Shown one piece after another: positions 42,792-52,515 of a stretch of DNA of 64,000 bases. Each line of letters starts with the position of its first letter. Positions within the stretch are counted from its first letter, which is position 1. The stretch spans positions 612,775 through 676,774 of the forward strand of contig NZ_FWXO01000001.1 of the NCBI RefSeq assembly GCF_900176415.1, read 5' to 3'. The notes under the pieces are model-generated. The model worked only from the letters and a program-made list of their open reading frames with translations. It was not told where the DNA came from and did no database searches. A program made the position numbers and the translations under genes. This DNA comes from Cellulophaga tyrosinoxydans. GTDB lineage: Bacteria; Bacteroidota; Bacteroidia; Flavobacteriales; Flavobacteriaceae.

Positions 42792-45770
42792 TTAAAATTG
42801 AGCTGATAAGTGAAACATATATCTTTTTGATGAAGGGAATGGTGTTACTTCAACACCTGTAGATAAACCATTTCCACCAAAATTAGATACTTCAGGATCA
42901 TAACTATTATAATCGAAAATATTGATTAAGTTATTCCCTGAGAAACCAATTTTCACATTTGAAATTGCCTCGCCAAACCATTGATTTAAAGTACTTGATG
43001 GCACGCTGTAATAAAGTCCAATCTCTCTTAATCTTAAGTAAGATGCATCTTCCACAAATGGTGTAGCGTTACCTGCAAAAATACCATTATTAATACGATA
43101 GTCTCCATTTTTAATTTGGCCATTTGGATCAACTGTGAAGTCATCATAGTCTGCACTAGTACCACCAAAATCGGACAATAACTTAGTTAAGTTAACATTG
43201 TCTCCTCCTTTTTTCCAATGCCATAAGAAAGACAATGAAAAATCTTTGTAATTTAAATTATTTGAAAGCGACATTTGAAAATCTGGTTCTGCGTTTCCTA
43301 ATTGTACCAAATCACCATCTACATTGTTCCCAACAATTTGGGTAACACTTTTACCTTCTTCGATTCTAAATGTTCCTAAACTAGTACCAAATCCACCAGT
43401 ATTATAAGCTGGCACATCCATTCTTACCATTTCAGATTTATTTTTCCACCAGTTTAAACCAGCGTTCCAATCAAAATCATCATTTTGAACTATACTTGCA
43501 TTTAATGCAATCTCAATCCCTTTATTCTCTAACTCACCAGCATTTTCCCATTTTGTTGAAAACCCAGATGATGGTTGTGTGTTTGCTAAAAGTAATAAAT
43601 CGTCAACATTCTTTTTATACATTGTAAATTCTAATGACAAACGATTTTCAATAAGACCTAAATCAAAACCTAATTCAAGCTCTTTTTGTCTTTCAGGTAA
43701 AATATTCGGATTACCTCTTGTTAATGGCACAGCAATACCTACATTGCTATCAATTAACGTACTAGCGTAAATAGTATAAAGAGAACCAAATACAGCAAAC
43801 GTACCTGCCTCACCATAAGCTGCTCGTAATTTAAGTCTGCTTAAGAAACTATCTTCATTCCAAAAATCAAAATTATTTAAATTCACCGCTAAAGATGCTT
43901 TAGGGTAATAGAATAATTTGTTCACATCGCCATTATTGGTAGATTTATCACCTCTTAAGCCAATTGTACCAATTAATTTATCTTGGTAATTAATAGACTC
44001 TTGTACAAAAAATCCAAAATCTTCTTGTTCTAATCTATCTTGAGTAACCGTTTGGTTCGCTCCCTGATCAACATTTGTTTCTGATGCAATCAAATCTGTT
44101 GCTACTACTCGAACAGTATTTCTAGAAAATTGCTCGTTAGTTGCTCCTAATTGCGTATTGAATGACAAATCGTTTTCTAAATTCCAATCATGAACTAAGA
44201 AGGTAGAGTAGTTTGCATTTTTGTTTGTTGTTGTAGAAACAGCAGATACACCATTTAAACCACCTTGATCTGGTCTTTGAAATTGTAGTTCTTTAGGGAA
44301 AATTACTGTAGCCGCTAAAGTGTAGGTATCAATACCCGCTTTACTAACTAATTTTAAACTAGAATTCTCATTGCGATAAACATTTATATCCAGTGATCCT
44401 CCGACAATGAATCTGTTTACTCTTTCATTGTTCTTCATTAAATCTCTCGTCTGAAGTGGGTTAGAAGAGTTATTAGGATGATCAGGGTAATTACCATTTG
44501 CATCTGGCAATAAAAAATCCCAAGGCCTTGTAGCTGTTAAAGCTACACCTAAAGTAGTTCCTGTGTTATCATTATTAAAAAACCCACGATCTGCATTAGA
44601 AGTTATGTAGTTAGTATTTAAAGCTAACTTAACATTCTCGGTAAATCTATGATCAACATTTAATCTAAATGAAGATTTCTTATATCCAGTATTCTTTACA
44701 ATACCATCTTCATCATTTCTAGAAAAACCAGTAAAGAAAGTGGTTTTATCTGATCCTCCAGAAGCACTTATGCTAGTGTTTGAAATTAGACCTTTTTCTC
44801 CAAATATTTCTTTCTCATAGTCTCTTAAAGTACCCGCAGCTTCAGCAGCAGTATATAAAGCACCTTCACCATACTGACTTTCAGCTAAAGCAGCCGTCCA
44901 GTCTCTTTGACCTTGTAATCTGATAGCTTCATTGAAACCAAATCCTTGTGAAAAATTGACTTTAGTTTTGCCAGATTTACCTTTTTTTGTTGTGATAATT
45001 ACAACCCCAGCAGCACCTCGTGATCCATAGATTGCAGCTGCAGAAGCTCCTTTTAAAATCTCAATTGTTTGAATATCATCAGGATTGATATCCGCAATTC
45101 TGTTTGTTGCGTTATCTTGTGAAGATGCATTTCCACCTCCAGAAGCCTGTGAAACAGCATTTAATCCTCCTGAAGAAATACTACTGTTATCTAGATAAAC
45201 ACCATCAATAATATAAAGTGGCTGAGAGTTACCATTAATAGAAGTTACACCTCTAAATTTAATTGACATTCCCCCACCCGGCGCACCTGAGTTTGCGCTT
45301 ACGATTGCACCTGTAAACTTACCTGCCAAAGCACCATCTAAGGTTTTTGGAGGAGTAGTCCCAGCCAATTCTGTTGCACTAACTGTAGCAACGGCATTTG
45401 CTAAATTTGTTCTCTTAATGGAAGTAGCTAAACCTGAAACAACTATTTCATCTAGTCCAGTTGCCGCCTCTGCTAAAGACACATTAATTGTGCCTGCGCT
45501 TGTTACTTGTACTTCTTTGGTTCCATAACCTAACGAAGAAAAAATAAGTGTTGCAGGAAAACTATCGACAGTTATTTCATAATTTCCGTCGAAATCAGAA
45601 ATTGCTCCAACAGTTGTTCCCTTAATAATAACGTTGGCACCAGCAACAGGGCCTCCGTAACTTGCATCTTCAATTGTACCTTTAACCACTGACTGCGCCA
45701 GTAAGACAAAAGGCATAGTAATAAAGATCAAAAAGACACTCCTTTTAATTAAATTGTGTTTCATTTTCAT
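42792..45770 (-). CDS. SusC/RagA-like TonB-linked outer-membrane transporter
   Basis: 992 residues, the usual SusC size. A signal peptide ends near V-L-L-A-Q. A CarboxypepD_reg-like domain (about 27-105) is followed by the plug with V-S-G-L-A-T-S-I-K-R-T-N, K-F-R-G-V-T-S-I-N-G-N-S-Q-P-L-Y-I-I-D-G-V and I-L-K-G-A-S-A-A-A-I-Y-G-S-R-G-A-A-G-V-V-I-I-T-T-K. A barrel ends H-L-S-A-Q-F. It imports an oligomeric substrate with TonB energy together with the SusD-like protein. The start could be M1 or M3. It is divergent from aspS. Confidence 0.93.
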   Translation of the reverse strand: MKMKHNLIKRSVFLIFITMPFVLLAQSVVKGTIEDASYGGPVAGANVIIKGTTVGAISDFDGNYEITVDSFPATLIFSSLGYGTKEVQVTSAGTINVSLAEAATGLDEIVVSGLATSIKRTNLANAVATVSATELAGTTPPKTLDGALAGKFTGAIVSANSGAPGGGMSIKFRGVTSINGNSQPLYIIDGVYLDNSSISSGGLNAVSQASGGGNASSQDNATNRIADINPDDIQTIEILKGASAAAIYGSRGAAGVVIITTKKGKSGKTKVNFSQGFGFNEAIRLQGQRDWTAALAESQYGEGALYTAAEAAGTLRDYEKEIFGEKGLISNTSISASGGSDKTTFFTGFSRNDEDGIVKNTGYKKSSFRLNVDHRFTENVKLALNTNYITSNADRGFFNNDNTGTTLGVALTATRPWDFLLPDANGNYPDHPNNSSNPLQTRDLMKNNERVNRFIVGGSLDINVYRNENSSLKLVSKAGIDTYTLAATVIFPKELQFQRPDQGGLNGVSAVSTTTNKNANYSTFLVHDWNLENDLSFNTQLGATNEQFSRNTVRVVATDLIASETNVDQGANQTVTQDRLEQEDFGFFVQESINYQDKLIGTIGLRGDKSTNNGDVNKLFYYPKASLAVNLNNFDFWNEDSFLSRLKLRAAYGEAGTFAVFGSLYTIYASTLIDSNVGIAVPLTRGNPNILPERQKELELGFDLGLIENRLSLEFTMYKKNVDDLLLLANTQPSSGFSTKWENAGELENKGIEIALNASIVQNDDFDWNAGLNWWKNKSEMVRMDVPAYNTGGFGTSLGTFRIEEGKSVTQIVGNNVDGDLVQLGNAEPDFQMSLSNNLNYKDFSLSFLWHWKKGGDNVNLTKLLSDFGGTSADYDDFTVDPNGQIKNGDYRINNGIFAGNATPFVEDASYLRLREIGLYYSVPSSTLNQWFGEAISNVKIGFSGNNLINIFDYNSYDPEVSNFGGNGLSTGVEVTPFPSSKRYMFHLSAQF

Positions 45771-45902
45771 TAAGATTTATTTAAGAATTTAAAACTAAAT
45801 TAAGCTAATTCTTAAATTTATATTAAATAATTCAAAAAATTAACATTTAAGGAATTTTACAATATTGTGTTTTATTTTTTTCAGGCTTAAGCGTATACTT
45901 AT

Positions 45903-45910
45903 TACATTTG
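45903..45910 (+). promoter_or_regulatory. Bacteroidota -7 element of aspS (TACATTTG)
   Basis: TACATTTG matches TAnnTTTG exactly and lies 19 nt before the aspS ATG. No -33 TTG at the usual spacing. Confidence 0.5.
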
Positions 45911-45929
45911 CCAATTAAACACATTAAAC

Positions 45930-47684
45930 ATGTACAGAAGTCATACTTGTGGCGATTTAAGAGCATCTCACAACAATCAAGAAGTAACATTATCAGGTTG
46001 GGTACAAAAATCTAGAGACAAAGGATTTGTAATTTGGGTAGATTTAAGAGATCGTTACGGAGTTACACAATTAATTTTTGATGAAGAACGCACTTCTAAG
46101 TCTTTATTGGAACAGGCGCGTTCTTTAGGTCGCGAATTTGTAATCCAAGTTAAAGGCACCGTAATTGAAAGAGCTTCTAAGAACCCAAATATGCCAACTG
46201 GTGATATAGAATTATTGGTAAAGGAGCTAACAATACTAAATAAAGCACTTGTACCACCTTTTACTATAGAGGATAAGACTGATGGTGGAGAAGATTTAAG
46301 AATGAAATATCGTTACCTTGATATTAGAAGAAACCCCGTAAAAAATAATCTAATATTCCGTCATAAGGTTTCAATGGAAGTTCGTAAGTTTTTATCTAAC
46401 GAAGGTTTTATTGAAGTGGAAACTCCATATTTAATTAAGTCTACACCAGAAGGTGCTAGAGATTTTGTGGTACCTAGTAGAATGAATGAAGGGCAATTTT
46501 ATGCCTTGCCACAATCTCCGCAAACTTTTAAGCAATTGCTTATGGTTGGCGGTATGGATAAGTATTTTCAGATTGTAAAATGTTTTAGAGACGAAGATTT
46601 GCGCGCCGATAGACAGCCCGAGTTTACGCAAATAGATTGCGAAATGGCCTTTGTTGAACAAGAAGATATCTTAAATGTTTTTGAAGGATTAACTAAATAT
46701 CTATTAAAAGAAATTAAAGGAATCAACATAGAGAATTTTCCAAGAATGACCTATGATGATGCTATGCGCAAATATGGAAACGATAAACCAGACATTAGAT
46801 TTGGAATGGAGTTTGGCGAATTAAATGCTATTGCGCAACATAAAGATTTTTCCATTTTTAACGATGCAGAACTTGTTGTAGGAATAGCCGTTCCAGGCGG
46901 AGCAGCATACACAAGAAAAGAAATTGACGCTTTAGTAGATTGGGTAAGAAGACCACAAATTGGTGCTAAAGGAATGGTTTATGTTCGCTTTAATGAAGAT
47001 GGTACTTACAAATCATCTGTAGATAAATTTTATGATGAAGCGGATTTAGCAAAATGGGCAGAAGTAACTAATGCTAAACCAGGAGATTTAATCTGTGTAT
47101 TATCTGGCGATGCTAATAAAACAAGATCACAACTAAGTGCATTACGAATGGAGTTAGCACAACGTTTAGGATTAAGAAATCCTGAAGAATTTGCACCTTT
47201 ATGGGTAATAGATTTTCCTTTGCTTGAGTTAGATGAAGAAACTGGAAATTACCATGCCATGCACCATCCATTTACTTCACCTAAACCAGGACAACTAGAA
47301 ATGTTAGATACAGATCCTGGAGCGGTAAAAGCAAATGCCTACGACTTAGTTTTAAACGGAAACGAAATTGGTGGTGGATCTATCCGTATTCATGATAAAG
47401 AAATGCAAGCTACAATGTTTAAACATTTAGGTTTTACCCCTGAAGAAGCCAAAGCACAATTTGGATTCTTAATGGATGCTTTCCAATTTGGTGCGCCACC
47501 ACATGGTGGATTAGCTTTTGGACTAGACAGACTAGTTTCTATTATAGGAGGACAAGAAACCATTCGAGATTTTATAGCCTTCCCCAAAAACAATAGTGGA
47601 AGAGATGTTATGATTGATGCTCCTGCTTTTATAGACAACGAGCAATTAAAAGAATTACATCTAAAACTAGATTTAAAAGCGTAA
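45930..47684 (+). CDS. aspS: Aspartate--tRNA ligase
   Basis: 584 residues, the bacterial AspS length. The N-terminal OB-fold anticodon domain (about 1-105) has [19 protein letters not shown]. The class II core has motif 2 ([16 protein letters not shown]) and motif 3 ([10 protein letters not shown]), with the bacterial GAD-type insertion between. It charges tRNA-Asp in the cytoplasm. It is a single unit with its own promoter and terminator. Confidence 0.97.
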   Translation: MYRSHTCGDLRASHNNQEVTLSGWVQKSRDKGFVIWVDLRDRYGVTQLIFDEERTSKSLLEQARSLGREFVIQVKGTVIERASKNPNMPTGDIELLVKELTILNKALVPPFTIEDKTDGGEDLRMKYRYLDIRRNPVKNNLIFRHKVSMEVRKFLSNEGFIEVETPYLIKSTPEGARDFVVPSRMNEGQFYALPQSPQTFKQLLMVGGMDKYFQIVKCFRDEDLRADRQPEFTQIDCEMAFVEQEDILNVFEGLTKYLLKEIKGINIENFPRMTYDDAMRKYGNDKPDIRFGMEFGELNAIAQHKDFSIFNDAELVVGIAVPGGAAYTRKEIDALVDWVRRPQIGAKGMVYVRFNEDGTYKSSVDKFYDEADLAKWAEVTNAKPGDLICVLSGDANKTRSQLSALRMELAQRLGLRNPEEFAPLWVIDFPLLELDEETGNYHAMHHPFTSPKPGQLEMLDTDPGAVKANAYDLVLNGNEIGGGSIRIHDKEMQATMFKHLGFTPEEAKAQFGFLMDAFQFGAPPHGGLAFGLDRLVSIIGGQETIRDFIAFPKNNSGRDVMIDAPAFIDNEQLKELHLKLDLKA

Positions 47685-47689
47685 ATTAT

Positions 47690-47717
47690 AATCCCGAACT
47701 ATTTCGGGATTCTTTTT
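47690..47717 (+). terminator. Terminator of aspS
   Basis: AATCCCGAA / TTCGGGATT perfect 9-bp stem, loop CTAT, followed by CTTTTT. It starts 6 nt after the aspS stop and ends 4 nt before the next ATG. Confidence 0.85.
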
Positions 47718-47720
47718 AAT

Positions 47721-49514
47721 ATGGCAGCATCTAAAAAATCTTGGTTTACAAAATTTCTTATTTGGAGAGTTAAGCATATTTCAGAGCGTAAATTCATTTA
47801 TATTCTGAGCATTCTAGTAGGTTTTACCTCTGGTGTTGCTGCCCTAATATTAAAAAACTTAACACACTTTTTTCAGCATTTATTAGAAGGAAATTTGGTA
47901 AAATATTACCATCAGGCCTTCTACTTTGCATTTCCTATTATTGGCTTAATATTGGTTTATCTAGTTATTAAATATGTCATCCGACATAAACTGAGCCATG
48001 GCATACCTTCTACCCTGTATGCAATATCTAAGCACAAGGGTATCATGCGAAAATATCAAATGTTTGGGTCTCTTTTAACCGCTCCAATTACTGTTGGTTT
48101 TGGTGGTTCTGTTGGACTAGAAGGCCCAACCGTTGCAACAGGAGCAGCAATAAGTTCCAATATTTCGCGAATGTTTCATATGAATCAGAACAATCGAAAT
48201 TTATTAATTGGTTGTGCAGCTGCTGGAGCAATGTCTTCTATATTTAAAGCTCCAATTGCCGCAATCATATTTGCCATCGAAGTATTTAGTCTGGATCTTA
48301 CCATTGCCTCTATGCTCCCTCTATTATTGGCATCAATATCTGCTGTAATTACGTCTTATTTTTTCTTTGGAGATGATATATTGCTTCCATTTAAAATAGA
48401 AGACACGTTTAAAATTAGTGACGTTCCATTTTTTGTTATTCTTGGATTGTTTGCAGGCTTAACTTCTATTTATTTTACTGAGGTTTATGAAAGAGTACAG
48501 AAGCTTTTCGATAGAATAAGTTCCCCGATAAAACGCCTTTTCATTGGCGGAATTAGCATAGGAATTCTGGTATACCTAATTCCACCATTGTATGGTGAAG
48601 GTTTTGATGTAATAAACAGTTTAGTTCAAGGAAATCCAGAAAAAGTATTAACCAATAATATTCTTGAGCTAGATTTAACCAATGTTTGGATGGTTATTAT
48701 TTTATTAACCGGATTAGTATTGTTTAAAATTATTGCAAGTGCATTAACTTTTGGAGCCGGTGGTGTTGGAGGGATTTTTGCACCTACCCTTTTTATGGGC
48801 AGTATAATGGGGAATATAGTTGCTAAAATCATAAATAATATTGGTGTTTTTGGAACTAAAGTCTCTGAAAGTAATTTCACCCTAGTTGGTATGGCTGGTT
48901 TAATGGCGGGTGTACTTCACGCCCCTTTAACGGCTATTTTCTTAATTGCAGAAGTTACCGGAGGGTATGAGTTATTTATTCCCTTAATGATAACTGCTGC
49001 AATTGCCTATTCCATTACAAAATATGTTCATCCACATTCGGTATATAATATGGAATTAGGTAGACGAGGAGAACTAATCACCCACGATAAAGATCATGCC
49101 GTTTTAACCTTAATGGATATTGATAAGGTTATAGAAGATAATTTTGCAATTGTACATCCAAAAATGACCTTAGGCGATATGGTACATAATGCAGTGGTAA
49201 AATCTAATAGAAATATCTTTCCTGTGGTGGACCCTGATGATAAAACACTTTTGGGTATTATTTTATTAGATGATATCCGAGCCATCATGTTTAACCAAAG
49301 TTTATATAACGAGGTATTGGTAAGCGATGTAATGCATACACCACCAGATATAATTGAGTTTGATAAGGATAAAATGACCGAAATTATGCGTAAATTTCAG
49401 GATAGTGGCGCTTGGAACTTGCCCGTTATTAAAAACGGAATATACGTTGGCTTTATTTCCAAATCTAAATTACTAACTGCTTACCGAAGAAGATTAATAA
49501 ATTTTACAAAGTAA
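47721..49514 (+). CDS. ClC-family chloride channel/transporter with CBS domains
   Basis: 597 residues. The membrane part (about 30-440) has the ClC filter motifs S-H-G-I-P, G-L-E-G-P (with the external gating glutamate) and G-G-I-F-A-P-T. In the helix A-P-I-A-A-I-I-F-A-I-E-V-F, the residue aligned with the inner proton glutamate E203 of the E. coli exchanger is valine, as in animal ClC channels, so proton exchange may be absent. Two CBS domains occupy about residues 465-590 and may bind nucleotides. It begins just after the aspS terminator, and the next small gene follows at 11 nt. Confidence 0.9.
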   Translation: MAASKKSWFTKFLIWRVKHISERKFIYILSILVGFTSGVAALILKNLTHFFQHLLEGNLVKYYHQAFYFAFPIIGLILVYLVIKYVIRHKLSHGIPSTLYAISKHKGIMRKYQMFGSLLTAPITVGFGGSVGLEGPTVATGAAISSNISRMFHMNQNNRNLLIGCAAAGAMSSIFKAPIAAIIFAIEVFSLDLTIASMLPLLLASISAVITSYFFFGDDILLPFKIEDTFKISDVPFFVILGLFAGLTSIYFTEVYERVQKLFDRISSPIKRLFIGGISIGILVYLIPPLYGEGFDVINSLVQGNPEKVLTNNILELDLTNVWMVIILLTGLVLFKIIASALTFGAGGVGGIFAPTLFMGSIMGNIVAKIINNIGVFGTKVSESNFTLVGMAGLMAGVLHAPLTAIFLIAEVTGGYELFIPLMITAAIAYSITKYVHPHSVYNMELGRRGELITHDKDHAVLTLMDIDKVIEDNFAIVHPKMTLGDMVHNAVVKSNRNIFPVVDPDDKTLLGIILLDDIRAIMFNQSLYNEVLVSDVMHTPPDIIEFDKDKMTEIMRKFQDSGAWNLPVIKNGIYVGFISKSKLLTAYRRRLINFTK

Positions 49515-49525
49515 ATTGTACCCAC

Positions 49526-49783
49526 ATGAAATTAAAATATTTTATAACCATTATACTTATAGCATCAGTTATTTCAATAATCTACGGCTTTACTATAAAA
49601 GAAGAACAATTAGCTTTTGCCAATAAATGTATTGGTTTTGGAACTGCAGGCATTTTTCTTTTGGCCATGCCTCTTTTTTTAATAAAAGAGAGTAAAGGAA
49701 AAAAACTAAAAGACTACATGCTCAATGAAGAAAATATAATGAAAATGCAAGGCAAGAAACCCGAAAAGACTGATAACCAGTAA
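49526..49783 (+). CDS. Small two-helix membrane protein
   Basis: 85 residues, starting 11 nt after the ClC gene. Two membrane segments (about residues 5-23 and 34-53) are followed by a basic, polar cytosolic tail (K-E-S-K-G-K-K-L-K-D-Y-M-L-N-E-E-N). I do not recognise the family. The short spacing suggests that it is co-transcribed with the ClC gene. Confidence 0.68.
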   Translation: MKLKYFITIILIASVISIIYGFTIKEEQLAFANKCIGFGTAGIFLLAMPLFLIKESKGKKLKDYMLNEENIMKMQGKKPEKTDNQ

Positions 49784-49833
49784 GGTGTATTGCTTTTTTT
49801 TCTGCTATTTATTAAGAAATAAGCAAAAAATTA

Positions 49834-49841
49834 TACATTTG
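49834..49841 (+). promoter_or_regulatory. Bacteroidota -7 element of the cold-shock gene (TACATTTG)
   Basis: TACATTTG matches TAnnTTTG, 29 nt before the ATG. The short leader makes a long cold-sensing 5' UTR as in E. coli cspA unlikely. Confidence 0.5.
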
Positions 49842-49870
49842 TAATACTAATTACTTTAATTTTTATTCAA

Positions 49871-50065
49871 ATGACCGGAACAGTAAAATTTTATAATGTA
49901 TCTAAAGGCTACGGATTCATTACCAACGACACTACAGGAAAAGACATTTTCGTTCACGCAACATCATTAAACGGAACAGAACTAAACGAAGGCGACAAAG
50001 TAGAATATGCAGAAGAAGAAGGCAGAAAAGGTATAGTTGCCGCACAAGTGAAAGTTATAGGCTAG
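49871..50065 (+). CDS. Cold-shock domain protein
   Basis: 64 residues, a single cold-shock OB fold. The RNP1 motif K-G-Y-G-F-I-T and RNP2 motif D-I-F-V-H-A are both present, as is the opening M-T-G-T-V-K-F-Y-N. It binds single-stranded RNA or DNA in the cytoplasm as an RNA chaperone. It has its own promoter and terminator. Confidence 0.95.
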   Translation: MTGTVKFYNVSKGYGFITNDTTGKDIFVHATSLNGTELNEGDKVEYAEEEGRKGIVAAQVKVIG

Positions 50066-50093
50066 TTATATACAATTTATTCCATAATATTTT

Positions 50094-50130
50094 AAAAGCA
50101 ACCCCCCAGCTAATGGAGAGGGTTGCTTTT
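50094..50130 (+). terminator. Terminator between the cold-shock gene and tadA
   Basis: AAAAGCAACCC / GGGTTGCTTTT perfect 11-bp stem, 15-nt loop, then a T-run. It could serve both convergent genes. Confidence 0.85.
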
Positions 50131-50145
50131 TTTTTAACTATACCG

Positions 50146-50595
50146 CTAGTTTAAATTACGTTTTTGGATAAAAAATCGTTTTAATAATTCCGAAGCTTCA
50201 GCTTCTAAAACGCCTCGATTAATTACAGTTTTAGGATGTAACGTTGTACCCATTACGCCACAGCCACGCTCCGGATCTTTTGCAGCATATACGATTTTAG
50301 ATATTTGACTCCAATATAGAGCACCAGCGCACATTTGGCAAGGCTCTAAAGTAACGTAGAGTGTACAATCTTTTAAATATTTTCCGCCCAGAAAATTAGC
50401 TGCGGCTGTTATCGCTTGCATTTCTGCATGCGCAGTTACGTCATTAAGTTGCTCTGTTAAATTATGTGCTCTGGCAATAATTCTATCTTGAATTACAATA
50501 ACAGCACCGACAGGCACTTCTCCTTTTTCAAAAGCAATTTCGGCTTCTTGCAAGGCCTTTTTCATAAAATAAGTGTCGTCGTATGGTAAAATCAT
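50146..50595 (-). CDS. tadA: tRNA adenosine(34) deaminase TadA-like
   Basis: 149 residues, the usual TadA length. The zinc deaminase motifs are H56-A-E58 (catalytic Glu) and P-C86-x-x-C89, in T-L-E-P-C-Q-M-C-A-G-A-L. It converts A34 to inosine in tRNA-Arg so that three codons can be read. Guanine deaminase relatives are similar, but E-V-P-V-G-A-V-I-V and the tail F-F-I-Q-K-R fit TadA better. It converges on the cold-shock gene. Confidence 0.9.
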   Translation of the reverse strand: MILPYDDTYFMKKALQEAEIAFEKGEVPVGAVIVIQDRIIARAHNLTEQLNDVTAHAEMQAITAAANFLGGKYLKDCTLYVTLEPCQMCAGALYWSQISKIVYAAKDPERGCGVMGTTLHPKTVINRGVLEAEASELLKRFFIQKRNLN

Positions 50596-50689
50596 TTTCC
50601 AAAAATATTAAAAGATAGCCTCAAAACCCTAATTGATTTATTAATAAAATTTAAAAGTGATTTTTACTTTTAAACCTTACTCCTTGTAT

Positions 50690-50721
50690 TTGAAAAAACT
50701 AGGTCAAAATAAGTACTTTTG
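50690..50721 (+). promoter_or_regulatory. Bacteroidota-type promoter of dxs
   Basis: TTG (50690-50692), 21-nt spacer, TACTTTTG (50714-50721) matching TAnnTTTG. It lies 15 nt before the chosen ATG at 50737 and rules out the in-frame TTG at 50719. Confidence 0.6.
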
Positions 50722-50736
50722 CAGATATTTATAGTT

Positions 50737-52515
50737 ATGGCAGATATACTATTAGCAGATATTAATTCTCCAAAGGATCTAAAAAAGCTCCCATTAGAGC
50801 AGTTGCCTAAACTTGCACAAGAGTTACGCGATTTTATTATAGATATTGTTGCAACAAAAGAAGGACATTTAGGCGCTAGTTTGGGTGTTGTAGAACTTAC
50901 CATAGCTTTGCATTATGCTTTTAATACACCTTATGACAAACTTATTTGGGATGTAGGACACCAAGCATATGGGCACAAAATACTTACTGGACGAAAAGAA
51001 ATTTTTGAGACTAATAGGCAATTAGGCGGCATTAGCGGGTTTCCTAAAATGCAAGAGAGCAAATACGATGCTTTTGGAACAGGCCACAGCTCTACCTCTA
51101 TTTCTGCAATTTTAGGGATGGCAATGGCTTCGCAATTAAAAGGCGAAGAAGAAAAGCAACATATAGCAGTAATTGGCGATGCATCAATTGCCAGTGGAAT
51201 GGCCTTTGAGGCATTAAATCACGCAGGGGCAACAAATGCCAATGTATTGATTATTTTAAATGATAATGCTATAGGTATCGATCCAAGCGTTGGCGCTTTA
51301 AAAAAATACCTTACCAACGTTAAAAAAGGTACCGCAAAAGAAGAAAATATTTTCGAGTGTTTAAACTTTGACTATTCAGGTCCTATTGATGGTCATGATA
51401 TTGAATTACTGTTGGAAACTTTTCAGACTTTAAAGACAAGGAAAGGGCCTAAACTATTACACATCATAACGACAAAAGGAAAAGGGTTACAACAGGCAGA
51501 GGAAAACCAGGTTACTTACCACGCTCCGGGAAAATTTAACAAAAAAACGGGAGACTTATTACCTAAATCAAATATTTCTGAACCCGCTAAATATCAAGAT
51601 GTTTTTGGTGAAACCATAGTAGAATTAGCACGTAAAAACAAAAATATCATTGGCATAACTCCCGCTATGCCCACGGGTAGTTCGCTTAAATTTATGATGG
51701 AAGAAATTCCTGAACGTGCATTTGATGTAGGTATTGCAGAGCAACATGCCGTAACTTTAGCAGCAGGTATGGCTACTGAAGGCCTAATTCCTTTCTGCAA
51801 CATATATTCTACCTTTTTACAAAGAGCTTATGACCAAGTAATTCATGATGTGGCTATTCAAAATTTACCAGTAATTTTTTGTTTAGATAGAGCTGGGTTA
51901 GTTGGTCAAGATGGTGCTACGCATCATGGTGTTTATGATATTGCCTATTTACGTTGTGTTCCCAATTTAATTTTATTTGCACCAATGAATGAAATTGAGT
52001 TAAGAAATATCCTTTACACCGCGCAGTTAGGTTTAAAAAATCCTATCGCTATTCGCTACCCAAGAGGCAAAGGAGTGCTTAAAGAATGGAAACTACCATT
52101 TAAAAAAATAGAAATTGGTTCCTCAGAAGAATTGAAAAGTGGAACGAAAATTGCGGTGCTTTCCATCGGTCATATTAGTAATATGGTTTCCAATGTTATC
52201 AGCGAAATTGCGGAGAAAGATAAAATTGGTCATTATAATATGCGATTTATAAAGCCTTTAGATAAAAAACAATTAGTGAAAATATTTAATTCATACGAGT
52301 ATATTCTAACCATAGAAGATGGCTGTAAAATTGGAGGATTCGGCAGTGCTATTTTAGAATTCGCCAATGAAATAGAATCTCAAATACCAATATCCATATT
52401 GGGCATAGAAGATGTTTTTATAGAACATGGAACAACCGAAGAACTACATAAAATTAGTAAAATTGACCATTTATCATTAAAATCAAAAATAAACAACCTT
52501 ATCAATGCATTTTAA
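50737..52515 (+). CDS. dxs: 1-deoxy-D-xylulose-5-phosphate synthase
   Basis: 592 residues from ATG 50737. This thiamine-diphosphate enzyme makes DXP from pyruvate and glyceraldehyde 3-phosphate, the first step of the MEP isoprenoid pathway, in the cytoplasm. Conserved blocks include H-L-G-A-S-L-G-V-V-E-L, W-D-V-G-H-Q-A-Y, G-T-G-H-S-S-T-S-I-S, the thiamine motif G-D-A-S-I-A-S-G-M-A-F-E-A-L-N and D-V-G-I-A-E-Q-H-A-V. It feeds the isopentenyl units used by the polyprenyl synthase and crtY. The DUF3078 gene overlaps its end by 11 nt. Confidence 0.95.
   Translation: MADILLADINSPKDLKKLPLEQLPKLAQELRDFIIDIVATKEGHLGASLGVVELTIALHYAFNTPYDKLIWDVGHQAYGHKILTGRKEIFETNRQLGGISGFPKMQESKYDAFGTGHSSTSISAILGMAMASQLKGEEEKQHIAVIGDASIASGMAFEALNHAGATNANVLIILNDNAIGIDPSVGALKKYLTNVKKGTAKEENIFECLNFDYSGPIDGHDIELLLETFQTLKTRKGPKLLHIITTKGKGLQQAEENQVTYHAPGKFNKKTGDLLPKSNISEPAKYQDVFGETIVELARKNKNIIGITPAMPTGSSLKFMMEEIPERAFDVGIAEQHAVTLAAGMATEGLIPFCNIYSTFLQRAYDQVIHDVAIQNLPVIFCLDRAGLVGQDGATHHGVYDIAYLRCVPNLILFAPMNEIELRNILYTAQLGLKNPIAIRYPRGKGVLKEWKLPFKKIEIGSSEELKSGTKIAVLSIGHISNMVSNVISEIAEKDKIGHYNMRFIKPLDKKQLVKIFNSYEYILTIEDGCKIGGFGSAILEFANEIESQIPISILGIEDVFIEHGTTEELHKISKIDHLSLKSKINNLINAF

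Noticed and set aside
49842-49870. Cold-shock riboswitch-like leader before the cold-shock gene
   Set aside because: The distance from the -7 element to the ATG leaves only about 20-25 nt of leader, too short for a cspA-type thermosensor.
50719-50736. In-frame TTG start for dxs
   Set aside because: It overlaps the -7 element TACTTTTG; ATG 50737 is the better start.
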